Source: WHSW01 sp963781265
Lineage (GTDB): Bacteria > Actinomycetota > Thermoleophilia > Solirubrobacterales > 70-9
Direction of reading: 5' to 3'
DNA: 64,000 nt
Assembly (NCBI GenBank): GCA_963781265.1
Contig: CAWAFH010000014.1
Coordinates: forward strand, 186,001 to 250,000
The notes under the pieces are model-generated. The model was not told where the DNA came from. It worked only from the letters and a program-made list of their open reading frames with translations, and searched no databases. Positions 51,551 through 60,010 of the stretch are shown one piece after another. Position 1 is the first letter of the stretch. Each line of letters starts with the position of its first letter. The translations under genes and the position numbers were made by a program.

Positions 51551-52922
51551 ATGGGGGAAGCCACCGAGACGACTCCAGCGGACGCAGCCGAAGCGCAGCT
51601 CACGCGTCGCTGCCGATCATCCTGATCGTGCTCGCCACGATCATCGGGCTGCGTCTCGGTGCCGGCGCTGTGGGCCAAGCGCCAGCTCCTCGAAACCGAG
51701 ACCTGGACCACGACCAGCGAGCAGCTGATCCAGGACTCCGCCATCCAGGCCGCGGTCTCCAACTTCATCGTCACGGCCATCTACGACAACGTGGACGTCG
51801 AGGCGGCGCTCGCCGAGCGCCTCCCGCCGCAGCTCGCGCCGCTCGCCGGCCCGGTCTCCGGGGCGCTGCGAAACGCCGCCGACGACGTCACCCTGAAGGC
51901 ACTCGAGCAGCCGAAGGTCCAGCAGCTGTGGGTGAGCGCGAACGCGGCGGCGCAGAGCAAGCTGATCGCCCTGCTCGAGGACAAGGGCGAGTTCGTCTCC
52001 ACCACCGGCGGGGTGGTGACGCTCGACCTCAAGTCGCTGCTGACGTCGGTGACCGCGCAGCTCGGGCTGCCGGGCAAGCTGGTCGCGAAGCTGCCGGCGT
52101 CGGCGAGCTCGATCGAGGTCATGAAGTCGGACGAGCTCGACGCGGCGCAGAAGGGCGTCGACCTCCTGCAGACCGCCGCCTACGTCCTGACCGCGCTCAC
52201 GCTGCTGCTCTACGCCGCCGCGATCTTCCTCGCCGGCGATCGACGCCGCACGACGCTGCGCGCCGTCGGCTTCTCCTTCATCGTCATCGGCGCCGTCGTC
52301 CTGTTCGCCCGCAGCGCCGGCGGCAACGCCGTCGTCAGCTCGCTCAGCGGCGCCGCATCTTCGGATGACGCCGTCAGCGTCCGCGTACGAAATCGGCACC
52401 TCACTGCTGAACGAGACCGGCCAGTCGATCCTCATCTACGGAATCGTGATCGTGCTCGCGGCGTGGCTCGCCGGGCCGACCGCCTGGGCGACCTCGATCC
52501 GCCGCGCGATCACGCCCTACCTGCGCCAGCCGCGGCTACGCGTACGGCGGCCTCGCCGCGCTCCTGGTGCTGCTCTTCTGGTGGGACCCGGTGGTCGCCA
52601 CCCACCGCCTCGTCCCCTCCCTGCTGCTGATCGTCGTTCGCGGCGATCGGGGTCGAGACGCTGCGCCGCCAGGTGATCCGTGAGTTCCCCGACCGCGTGC
52701 AGACCAACTCGCCCGAGGGAATGGCGCGCGACATGTGGGAGCGGATGCAGGAGGCGCGCGCGGCACGGCGCGACGCCAGCCGCGGCGCCGGCCGGCGGGG
52801 GCGACGCGCGGCTCGCCCAGCTCGAGCAGCTGGCGCAGCTGCGCGAGTCCGGCATCCTGAGCGATGAGGAGCTTGCAAACGAGAAGCGTCGGATCATGGA
52901 AGGAGCAGCCACGGATGAGTGA
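51551..52922 (+). CDS. Membrane protein with C-terminal SHOCT motif (many frame breaks)
   Basis: The locus (about 457 codons) encodes an N-terminal helix (LPIILIVLATIIG), an extracytoplasmic region of about 180 residues (TWTTTSEQLIQDSAIQAAVSNFI, LPPQLAPLAGPVSGALRNAADD), several helices (AAYVLTALTLLLYAAAIFLAG, VGFSFIVIGAVVLFARSAGG, ILIYGIVIVLAAWLAG, GLAALLVLLFWWDP), and a cytoplasmic tail ending DARLAQLEQLAQLRESGILSDEELANEK, a typical SHOCT motif. Frame changes lie near 51615, 51655, 52380, 52540, 52640 and 52795. The gene is either the worst-sequenced or truly decayed. It opens an operon with DUF6325 and a small SHOCT protein. Confidence 0.65.
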
Positions 52923-53346
52923 ACCAGGACCGGTCGAGTACATGATCGTCGCGTTCCCGGGCAACAAGTTTCAGGGCGAGATCGCGCCGGCACTCCACGA
53001 GCTGGTGGAGTCGGAGACGATCCGGATCATCGACCTCGCGTTCGTGGCCAAGGACGCCGAGGGCGACGTCGCCGCGTTCGAGGTCTCCGACCTCGATCCC
53101 GACGTCCAGGCGGCACTCGAGCGGATGGGCGCCGAGCCGACCGGTCTGTTCAATGAGGAGGACCTGATGGCGGCAGCCGAGGAGCTCGAGCCAGAGTCCT
53201 CCGCCGCGCTGCTCGTCTGGGAGGACCTCTGGGCAGCCCGCCTCGCGGACTCGATCCGCGACGCCGGTGGGGAGCTCTACGACCTCGGCCGGATCCCCCA
53301 CGAGATCGTCGTCGCCGCCCGCGAGTGGGCGAGCGCCAACGCCTGA
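52915..53346 (+). CDS. DUF6325-family protein
   Basis: This 143-aa protein has the DUF6325 pattern: EYMIVAFPGNKFQGEIAPALHELVESETIRIIDLAFVAKDAEGDVAAFEVSDLD in outline, then a helix and SSAALLVWEDLWAARLADSIRDAGGELYD. Residues VESETIRIIDLAFVAKDAEG correspond to RESDTVRVIDALAVYKDAEG of the protein at 30853-31389, so the island holds two paralogues. AAGGAG lies nine bases before the ATG. It overlaps the end of the SHOCT membrane protein by eight bases. Function is unknown. Confidence 0.8.
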   Translation: MSEPGPVEYMIVAFPGNKFQGEIAPALHELVESETIRIIDLAFVAKDAEGDVAAFEVSDLDPDVQAALERMGAEPTGLFNEEDLMAAAEELEPESSAALLVWEDLWAARLADSIRDAGGELYDLGRIPHEIVVAAREWASANA

Positions 53347-53374
53347 ACCTCAGCAACAGCGAAAGGAGCCGTAG

Positions 53375-53662
53375 ATGCCATTGATGAGAAGGGGCCCTGG
53401 GCTGGTCGGAACGGCTGCACGCGCGGGCGTCGCGGTGGGCGTCGCGGGCCGAGTTCAGCACCGCCAGCAAAAGAAGTGGGCCGCGCAGGACCAGGAGCAG
53501 TACGCGGAGCAGGAGCCGGAGCAGGCGCCGCCGCCCGCCGCCGCCCCGGCAGCGGAGCCCGACTACACGGCGGAGCTCGAGAAGCTCGCGAAGCTGCGCG
53601 ACGAGGGCGTCATCACCGCCGAGGACTTCGACGCGAAGAAGAAGCAGCTGCTCGGGATCTAG
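53375..53662 (+). CDS. Small SHOCT-domain protein
   Basis: This 95-aa protein has a basic glycine/alanine N-terminus (GLVGTAARAGVAVGVAGRVQH), a Gln/Glu/Ala/Pro-rich linker, and a C-terminal SHOCT motif, YTAELEKLAKLRDEGVITAEDFDAKKKQLLGI. SHOCT motifs occur at the ends of many unrelated proteins and are thought to mediate oligomerisation. AAAGGAG precedes the ATG. It is the third gene of the site I operon and shares its C-terminal motif with the first. Confidence 0.8.
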   Translation: MPLMRRGPGLVGTAARAGVAVGVAGRVQHRQQKKWAAQDQEQYAEQEPEQAPPPAAAPAAEPDYTAELEKLAKLRDEGVITAEDFDAKKKQLLGI

Positions 53663-53675
53663 CCCGGGCCGCCGC

Positions 53676-54677
53676 CTAGGTCCACTCGGGGCCGAACAGC
53701 GGCGGGCGCGAGACGATCGGCTTCAGCAGCAGCGCCTCGCGGGCGCGGTCGGCGATCCCGCTCGCGGTCAGGCCGAAGTGCTCCATGCACGCCTCGCCGG
53801 TGCCCGAGATCCCGAACTCGTCGCCGAGGCCGACGGCGAAGATCGGCACCGGGTGCTGCTCGGCGGCGACCGTGCGGACCGCGTCCGCCAGTCCGCCGGC
53901 GACCCGGTGTTCCTCGGCGGTCACCGCGACCCCGGTCTTCGAGAGCGACTCGAGGATCGGCGCCGAAGCGAGCGGCTTGATGATCGCGACGTTGATCACC
54001 TCGGCCTCGACCCCGTCCTCGCGCTCCAGCGACTCGGCCGCCTCCAGCGCGCGCCAGACCATGTGGCCGGTGGCGATCAGGCTGATGTCCGAGCCCTCGC
54101 GGATCACGTCGACGCCGTTGCCGATCGCCTCGGGGATGTCCTCGTAGACGATCGGGGTCGCCGGGCGGCCGAAGCGCATGTACATCGGCTCGTCGTTGGC
54201 CTCGTAGCTGTCGATCACGGCGCGGTACGCCTGGTTGTAATCGGCGGGGACGACGACCTGCATCCTCGGCATCGCCCGCATCAGCGCGATGTCCTCGATC
54301 ATCTGGTGCGAGGCGCCATCCTCGCCCAGCGAGACGCCGCCGTGCGAGGCCCCGATCCGGACCTTGAGCTCGTTGTGGGCAATCCCGAGCCGCACCTGGT
54401 CGTAGGCCCGGCCCGACGCGAAGATCGCGAAGGTCGAGGCGTAGGGGACCTTGCCGGTGACCGCGAGCCCGCACGCCATCGACATCATGTTCGCCTCGGC
54501 GGCGCCGCAGTTGAAGAAGCGGTCCGGAAAGCGCTTGCCGAACTTCAGCGACTGGGTCGAGCCGGCGAGGTCGGCGTCGAGCGCGACGATCTCCTCGTGC
54601 GCCTCCCCGAGATCGGCGAGCGCCTCGCCATAGGCGGCGCGGGTCGCCGTCGGCTCCGACTTTGCCTCCGCGGGCAC
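53676..54677 (-). CDS. Transketolase, C-terminal subunit
   Basis: This is the pyrimidine-binding plus C-terminal half of a split transketolase, 333 aa. It has the conserved Glu region (FFNCGAAEANMMSMACGLAVTG) that activates thiamine diphosphate, GASHGGVSLGEDGASHQMIEDIALMR, and a C-terminal domain with VTAEEHRVAGGLADAV. With the next gene it transfers two-carbon ketol units in the pentose phosphate pathway or a related ketose pathway. GTG 54677 starts two bases after the stop of the N-terminal subunit gene, so the halves are co-translated. Confidence 0.92.
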   Translation of the reverse strand: MPAEAKSEPTATRAAYGEALADLGEAHEEIVALDADLAGSTQSLKFGKRFPDRFFNCGAAEANMMSMACGLAVTGKVPYASTFAIFASGRAYDQVRLGIAHNELKVRIGASHGGVSLGEDGASHQMIEDIALMRAMPRMQVVVPADYNQAYRAVIDSYEANDEPMYMRFGRPATPIVYEDIPEAIGNGVDVIREGSDISLIATGHMVWRALEAAESLEREDGVEAEVINVAIIKPLASAPILESLSKTGVAVTAEEHRVAGGLADAVRTVAAEQHPVPIFAVGLGDEFGISGTGEACMEHFGLTASGIADRAREALLLKPIVSRPPLFGPEWT

Positions 54678-54679
54678 GT

Positions 54680-55603
54680 TCAGCCCGCTCCGTCGGCGCC
54701 GTGCAGCGCCCGGGTCTGCGCCTCGAGCCGCGCCTGCAGTTCCTCGAGCGCTTCGGCGGCGAACTCGGGGCTCACCGCGGCCTTGCCGTGGAAGCCGAAG
54801 CGGCCCTCCATCGTCGAGACGCCCTTGCCCTTGGTCGTCTGGCAGACGATCGCCGCCGGGCGGTCGAGGGTGCGGCTGCGCTCCAGCGCCTCGACCACCG
54901 CGGCCATGTCGTGCCCGTCGACCTCGACCGTGTCCCAGCCGAAGGCCTCGAACTTCCCGGCCACGTCACCGATGTCCATGACCTCCTCGGTCGTGCCGTC
55001 GGTCTGCAGGTGGTTGTAATCGACGATCGCGGTGACGTTGGTGACCCCGAAGTGGGGCGCCGCGGTCGCCGCCTCCCAGGTCTGGCCCTCCTGGCAATCG
55101 CCGTCGGAGAGCACCCCGAAGACATGCGCCGTATCGGCGAGGCCGTCGAGGCGCAGGGCGAGGGCGATCCCGACGCACATCGAGAGCCCCTGGCCGAGCG
55201 AGCCGGTCGAGACCTCGACCCCCGGGGTGCGATTCATGTCGGGGTGGCCCTGGAGCTGGGCGCCGATCTTGCGCAGCCCCATCAGGTCCTCGAGCGGGAA
55301 GTAGCCGTGATGGGCGAGCGCCGCGTACTGGATGGGCGCCGCGTGGCCCTTGCAGAGCACGAAGCGGTCGCGCTCCGGCCAGTCGGGCCGCTCGGGGTCG
55401 TGGCGAAGGACGCGGTAGTAGAGCGCGGCGACGATGTCGGCCGCCGAGAGCGACGAGTCGAGGTGGCCGGACTTGGCGACCGCGAGCATTCGCACGCACT
55501 CGGCGCGCAGCAGGGTGGCCCAACGCTCGAGCTCGGCGATCGACGGCTCGGCATCGGTGCGCGCGGGAGGCTTGGGGTCGGGCACCGGCCTCAGGTGGGT
55601 CAC
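54680..55603 (-). CDS. Transketolase, N-terminal subunit
   Basis: This is the thiamine-diphosphate-binding half of the split transketolase, 307 aa. The ThDP motif is GVLSDGDCQEGQTWEA with the downstream Asn in VDYNHLQTDG. Family segments LVCKGHAAP-like (FVLCKGHAAPIQYAAL) and STGSLGQGLSMCVGIALALRL are clear. GTG 55603 is used because TAACCT lies seven bases upstream (leaderless); the open frame extends to 55687 but that part is unlike the family. The two-gene form is found in archaea and many actinobacteria. Confidence 0.92.
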   Translation of the reverse strand: MTHLRPVPDPKPPARTDAEPSIAELERWATLLRAECVRMLAVAKSGHLDSSLSAADIVAALYYRVLRHDPERPDWPERDRFVLCKGHAAPIQYAALAHHGYFPLEDLMGLRKIGAQLQGHPDMNRTPGVEVSTGSLGQGLSMCVGIALALRLDGLADTAHVFGVLSDGDCQEGQTWEAATAAPHFGVTNVTAIVDYNHLQTDGTTEEVMDIGDVAGKFEAFGWDTVEVDGHDMAAVVEALERSRTLDRPAAIVCQTTKGKGVSTMEGRFGFHGKAAVSPEFAAEALEELQARLEAQTRALHGADGAG

Positions 55604-55610
55604 GTTCGCG

Positions 55611-55616
55611 AGGTTA
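55611..55616 (-). promoter_or_regulatory. -10 box of the transketolase operon
   Basis: On the minus strand TAACCT ends seven bases before GTG 55603, which helps to decide the start and suggests a leaderless mRNA. Confidence 0.45.
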
Positions 55617-55698
55617 GAGGCTGCGGCGCTCACCGGCGGGAACGTATGTGAGGCGGCGGATGGCAATCGGCGGCCCGATCTCCGCAAAATGCAGGTTG

Positions 55699-56361
55699 AT
55701 GAGGATGACGACGATCCCGAGCTCGCTGCTGGCCGCCGCCGCGCTGGCGCTCGCGGGCTGCGGCGGCAACCCCGACCAACCGCCGACCACCACGGTCGCG
55801 CTTCCGCCGGCCAGCTCGACCACCGCGCCGACCACGACCACGACCGCCGACCCGCCCCCGGCTCCCCCGGCAGCCGAGCAGCCCCCCGGCCCGGCCGAGA
55901 CCGCGAGCGAGGACCCGCGCGTCAACGAGGTCGAGCGCCGCGCGGCGCGGGCGGCGCGGGCCTACATCGAGGCGATCGACGCCCGCGACGGTGCCCGGGT
56001 CTGCGCGCTGCTCAGCTCGGGATCGCTCGGCGAGCTCGAGCCGCCGCGCCCCGGCGGCGACTGCGCCGCCACCGTCGAGGACTCGCTCGGTTATCGCGAT
56101 CCGCGCGGGCTGCCGGTGTGGCAGAGCAGCCGGGCGGTGGAGGTCCGGGTGGCCGAGCTGAGCGGCGACGGGCGGCTCGCAAAGGTGATCGCGACCGTCG
56201 CGACCACCTACTCGGACCGCGACGAGGAGTCGATCGAGGACGACGTCATCTACCTGGTCCGCTCCGGCGGGCAGTGGCGCGTGGCGAAGCCGAGCGCGAC
56301 CCTTTACCGTGCGTTCGGCGTCGCCGACGTCCCCCCGTCGGTGCTCTCGCCCCCCGGCTGA
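55699..56361 (+). CDS. Lipoprotein of unknown function
   Basis: This 220-aa protein starts with a lipoprotein signal (SLLAAAALALAGCGG). A Pro/Thr-rich linker (residues 25-75) follows, then a folded domain (EVERRAARAARAYIEAIDARDGARVCALLS...) with two Cys and a C-terminal strand (DVIYLVRSGGQWRVAKPS), like NTF2-type extracytoplasmic domains. It is anchored outside the membrane. Function is unknown. It is divergent from the transketolase operon. Confidence 0.7.
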   Translation: MRMTTIPSSLLAAAALALAGCGGNPDQPPTTTVALPPASSTTAPTTTTTADPPPAPPAAEQPPGPAETASEDPRVNEVERRAARAARAYIEAIDARDGARVCALLSSGSLGELEPPRPGGDCAATVEDSLGYRDPRGLPVWQSSRAVEVRVAELSGDGRLAKVIATVATTYSDRDEESIEDDVIYLVRSGGQWRVAKPSATLYRAFGVADVPPSVLSPPG

Positions 56362-56466
56362 AACCGGCCCCGGGGAGCGCTCAGGGTCGTGGTGGGGCGA
56401 TTCCCGATTGCGCTTCGTCCACAGCGTGGTGACCATGTCTGCCGGCCAGAGATCGAAAGGAACAAC

Positions 56467-57216
56467 GTGAGCCAAGCCGCCACCCAAGCACCGACCAAAG
56501 TGATCGTCAGCGCCACCGACCTGAAGCGGACCTTCGGCGAGGGCGAGGCGGCGGTGCGCGCGCTCGACGGCGTCTCGGTCGAGTTCCCGACGGGCGGGCT
56601 GACCGCGATCATGGGGCCATCGGGGTCGGGCAAGTCGACGCTGATGCACTGTCTCGCCGGGCTCGACCGCCCGACGTCGGGCACGGTCGTGATCGACGGC
56701 ACCGACCTCGCCGAGCTCGACGACGCCGAGCTCACCGAGCTGCGCCGCGACAAGGTCGGCTTCGTCTTTCAGTTCTTCAACCTGCTGCCGGTCCTGGACG
56801 CGCGCGAGAACATCCTCCTCCCGCTGAAGCTCGCCGGGCGCGAGCCCGATCAGGCGCGCCTCGACCAGCTCGTCGACGCGGTCGGCCTCGGCGACCGGCT
56901 CGACCACCGCCCCGCCGAGCTCTCCGGCGGCCAGCAGCAGCGGGTGGCGATTGCCCGCGCGCTGATGAGCGAGCCGGCGGTCGTGTTCGCCGACGAGCCG
57001 ACCGGAAACCTCGACTCGCACTCCAGCGAGGAGGTGCTCGCGCTGCTGCGCACCGCCGTCGACGAGCTCGGCCAGACCGTCGTCATGGTCACCCACGACG
57101 CCACCGCGGCGGCGGTCGCCGACCGGGTCCTGGTCCTGGTCGACGGGCGGATCGTCCGCGACGAGCCGGCCGGAACGCCGGAGCAGGTCCTCGACCTGAT
57201 GAAGCTCGCCGGCTGA
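56467..57216 (+). CDS. ABC transporter ATP-binding protein, MacB/LolD type
   Basis: This is the ATPase of a MacB-like ABC system, 249 aa. It has Walker A GPSGSGKST, Q-loop GFVFQFFNLLPVL, the signature LSGGQQQRVAIARALM, Walker B VVFADEPTGNLDS and the H-loop VMVTHDATAAA. The FQFFNLLP and DEPTGNLD pattern marks the LolD/MacB/SalX group, which works with FtsX-like permeases. GTG 56467 has AAAGGA upstream; the frame to 56389 is not family-like. The stop overlaps the permease start (TGATG). Confidence 0.94.
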   Translation: MSQAATQAPTKVIVSATDLKRTFGEGEAAVRALDGVSVEFPTGGLTAIMGPSGSGKSTLMHCLAGLDRPTSGTVVIDGTDLAELDDAELTELRRDKVGFVFQFFNLLPVLDARENILLPLKLAGREPDQARLDQLVDAVGLGDRLDHRPAELSGGQQQRVAIARALMSEPAVVFADEPTGNLDSHSSEEVLALLRTAVDELGQTVVMVTHDATAAAVADRVLVLVDGRIVRDEPAGTPEQVLDLMKLAG

Positions 57217-59765
57217 TGGGCGCAATCGCGGTCCGCAACCTCTGGGAGCGCAAGCTGCGCACGGCGCTGACGGCGCTGGCGATCGTGCTCGGCGTGATGA
57301 TGGTCGCGGGCACCTACGTGCTCACGGACACGATCGACAAGTCGTTCGACGACATCTTCACGGAGTCGAACGCCGGCGTCGACGCCGTCGTCACCTCGAA
57401 GGAGGTGATCGAGACCGACGACGGCCAGGAGCCGGCGTTCCCGGTGTCGATCCTCGACCAGGTGAGGACGGTGGACGGCGTCGAGGAGGCGGCGGGCGGG
57501 ATCACCGACCCGCAGGTTTCGATCATCGGGTCGGACGGCGAGCCACGCGGCGGCAACGGCGCCCCCAGCCTCGGCTTCTCGGCCGTGCCGGACCGCTTCG
57601 ACCCGCTCACCTACGTCGAGGGCCACCCGCCGACCGCCGACGACGAGGTGGTGGTCGACAAGGCCTCGGCCGACGACGAGGGCTTCCAGCTCGGCGACCA
57701 GGTCGAGATCGCGGGCAAGGAGGCAGCGAAGGAATACACGCTGGTCGGCATCGCGACGCTCGGCGACGTCGACTCGTTCGGCGGCGCGACGATCGCCGAG
57801 CTCACCCTGCCGGAGGCCCAGCGGGTGACCGGCAAGGAGGGCCAACTCGACCAGATCACGGTCGCGGCGGCCCCGGGGACCACGCCCGAGCAGCTGGCCG
57901 CCAACCTGACCGCGGCGCTGCCGAACACGGTCGAGGCTGAGACGGGCGAGGAGAACACCCAGTCGCAGCAGGACGACGTCGGCGAGTTCATCGGCTTCCT
58001 GAAGACGGCGCTGCTGATCTTCGCCGGGGTCGCCCTGTTCGTCGCCGCCTTCCTGATCTTCAACACCTTCTCGATCACCGTCGCCCAGCGGACCCGCGAG
58101 TTCGCGATGCTGCGGACGCTGGGCGCCAACCGGCGCCAGATCCTCATCTCGGTAGTGATCGAGGCGTTCGTGATCGGGCTCGGCGCCGCGATCCTCGGGG
58201 TCCTCGCCGGGATCGCCTTCGCGCCGGCAATCGGGGCGCTGTTCGACGCGGTCGGGATCGACCTCCCTGACTCGGGCACGGTGATCGCCACCCGGACGAT
58301 CGTCGTCGGCCTGCTGCTCGGCACCGGGCTGACGGTGCTCGCGGCGCTGTTTCCCGCAATCCGCGCGACGCGGGTGCCGCCCGTGAGCGGGCTGCGCGAC
58401 GGAGCCGTGGCGGCCACCGCGAGCGAGCGGCACAAGCGCAACATCGCCGCGGTGGTGCTCAGCGTGGCCGGGCTGGCGATGATGCTGGCCGGCGTGTTCG
58501 AGGTGCTGACCCCCGGGATCACCTGGGTCGGGCTCGGCGCCGCCGCCACCCTGCTCGGCGTCGCGCTGCTGAGCCCGCAGCTGGTCACGCCGATGGCCTC
58601 GGTGGTCGGCGCGCCGCTCGAGCGGCTTCGCGGAGTGCCCGGCCGGTTGGCGCGCGAGAACTCGATCCGCAACCCTGCCCGCACCGCCTCGACCGCGGCG
58701 GCGCTGATGATCGGGCTGGCGCTGGTCTCCTTCGTGACCGTGTTCGCCGCCGGGATCAAGGGCTCGATCGATGACGCGATCGACAAGACGATCACCGGGC
58801 AGCTGATCGTGTCCAACGAGGACGGCTTCTCCGACATCCCGGTCGCCTCGCTGGAGGCGGTGCGCGGGGTCGACGGGGTCGCGGTCGCCTCGCCGCTGCG
58901 CTACACGCAGGACATCGTCCAGGGCGTCGGCGACGGCTTCCTGACCCTGATCGAGCCGGACACGGCGGCGCAGGTGGTGTCGCTCGACTGGAAGCAGGGC
59001 AGTCAGGACCTGCTCACGGACATGGGGCCGACCGACGCGGTGATCGACGAGAAATGGGGCACCGACAACGACCTCGGCGTCGGCGACACCTTCGACGCGA
59101 AGACCGCCTCCGGGAGGACGCTGACCTACACGGTCACGGGCACGTTCACCGACAACACCGACTTCATCGGTGACTACGCGGCCTCCGACGTCAACGCGGC
59201 CGCCTACAACGAGGCTCGCAACACGACCAACATCTTCGTCGCCCTCGACGAGGGCGCCGACCCTGACACCGTGATGGCGGCGATCGACGATCGGCTCTCA
59301 TCCGAGTTCCCGACCGCGAAGACCGAGGACCGCGAGGGCCTCAAGCAGTCGATCTCCGACCAGCTCAACACGCTGCTCGGGGTCGTCTACGCGCTGCTGC
59401 TGCTCTCGGTGATCGTCTCGCTCTTCGGGATCGTCAACACGCTGGCCCTCTCGATCCACGAGCGCACCCGCGAGCTCGGCCTGCTGCGGGCGCTCGGCAC
59501 CTCGAGGCGCCAGGTGCGCAGGATCGTCCGCTACGAGGCCGTGATCACGGCGCTGATCGGCGCCGTGCTCGGGGCGCTGCTCGGGGTCGTCTTCGCGGTG
59601 ATCGCCAGCCGCCCGCTTGCCGACGAGGGGTTCATCCTCTCGATCCCGATCGGGACCCTGATCCTGATGCTGGTCCTCGCGGCGCTGGCCGGGGTGCTGG
59701 CCGCGATCGGCCCGGCGCGCCGCGCCTCCCGCCTGGACGTGCTCGAGGCGCTCGCCTACGAGTGA
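57216..59765 (+). CDS. FtsX-like ABC permease (large, two FtsX domains)
   Basis: This 849-aa permease has an N-terminal helix (LAIVLGVMMVAGTYVLTDTI), a large extracytoplasmic region, a first FtsX domain of three helices near residues 260-400 (LIFAGVALFVAAFLIFNTFSITV...), two helices in the centre, a second outside region and a C-terminal FtsX domain (LLLLSVIVSLFGIVNTLALSI...). This doubled layout is typical of actinobacterial macrolide/lipoprotein exporter-like permeases. With the preceding ATPase it forms a complete system. The exported substrate is unknown; lipid or antimicrobial peptide handling is common in the family. Confidence 0.92.
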   Translation: MGAIAVRNLWERKLRTALTALAIVLGVMMVAGTYVLTDTIDKSFDDIFTESNAGVDAVVTSKEVIETDDGQEPAFPVSILDQVRTVDGVEEAAGGITDPQVSIIGSDGEPRGGNGAPSLGFSAVPDRFDPLTYVEGHPPTADDEVVVDKASADDEGFQLGDQVEIAGKEAAKEYTLVGIATLGDVDSFGGATIAELTLPEAQRVTGKEGQLDQITVAAAPGTTPEQLAANLTAALPNTVEAETGEENTQSQQDDVGEFIGFLKTALLIFAGVALFVAAFLIFNTFSITVAQRTREFAMLRTLGANRRQILISVVIEAFVIGLGAAILGVLAGIAFAPAIGALFDAVGIDLPDSGTVIATRTIVVGLLLGTGLTVLAALFPAIRATRVPPVSGLRDGAVAATASERHKRNIAAVVLSVAGLAMMLAGVFEVLTPGITWVGLGAAATLLGVALLSPQLVTPMASVVGAPLERLRGVPGRLARENSIRNPARTASTAAALMIGLALVSFVTVFAAGIKGSIDDAIDKTITGQLIVSNEDGFSDIPVASLEAVRGVDGVAVASPLRYTQDIVQGVGDGFLTLIEPDTAAQVVSLDWKQGSQDLLTDMGPTDAVIDEKWGTDNDLGVGDTFDAKTASGRTLTYTVTGTFTDNTDFIGDYAASDVNAAAYNEARNTTNIFVALDEGADPDTVMAAIDDRLSSEFPTAKTEDREGLKQSISDQLNTLLGVVYALLLLSVIVSLFGIVNTLALSIHERTRELGLLRALGTSRRQVRRIVRYEAVITALIGAVLGALLGVVFAVIASRPLADEGFILSIPIGTLILMLVLAALAGVLAAIGPARRASRLDVLEALAYE

Positions 59766-59792
59766 CGCGGCGCCGGCGCGGCGCGGGGCGGC

Positions 59793-59813
59793 GAGCGACG
59801 AGCGACGAGCGAC
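59793..59813 (+). repeat. 7-bp tandem repeat (three copies)
   Basis: GAGCGAC is repeated three times directly after the permease gene and is followed by GACGACGACGG. It sits in a 245-bp spacer that carries no gene I can support. Confidence 0.6.
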
Positions 59814-60010
59814 GACGACGGCGAACTGTGCGGCCAAATGCCCGGAACGCAGGGGCCAGGCCGCTCAGTTGGGATCGCGGGCCGACCGAGTGTCGCCTGA
59901 GGCACGGTTCCCGGGTCTCAGACGACTTTCGGCGCGCGCCTGGTGCCGCGCCGACTGCGGTTGACGCCTCAATGGACCGTGAAGCGTCGTCGCGGCCCCT
60001 CGGCGCGCAG

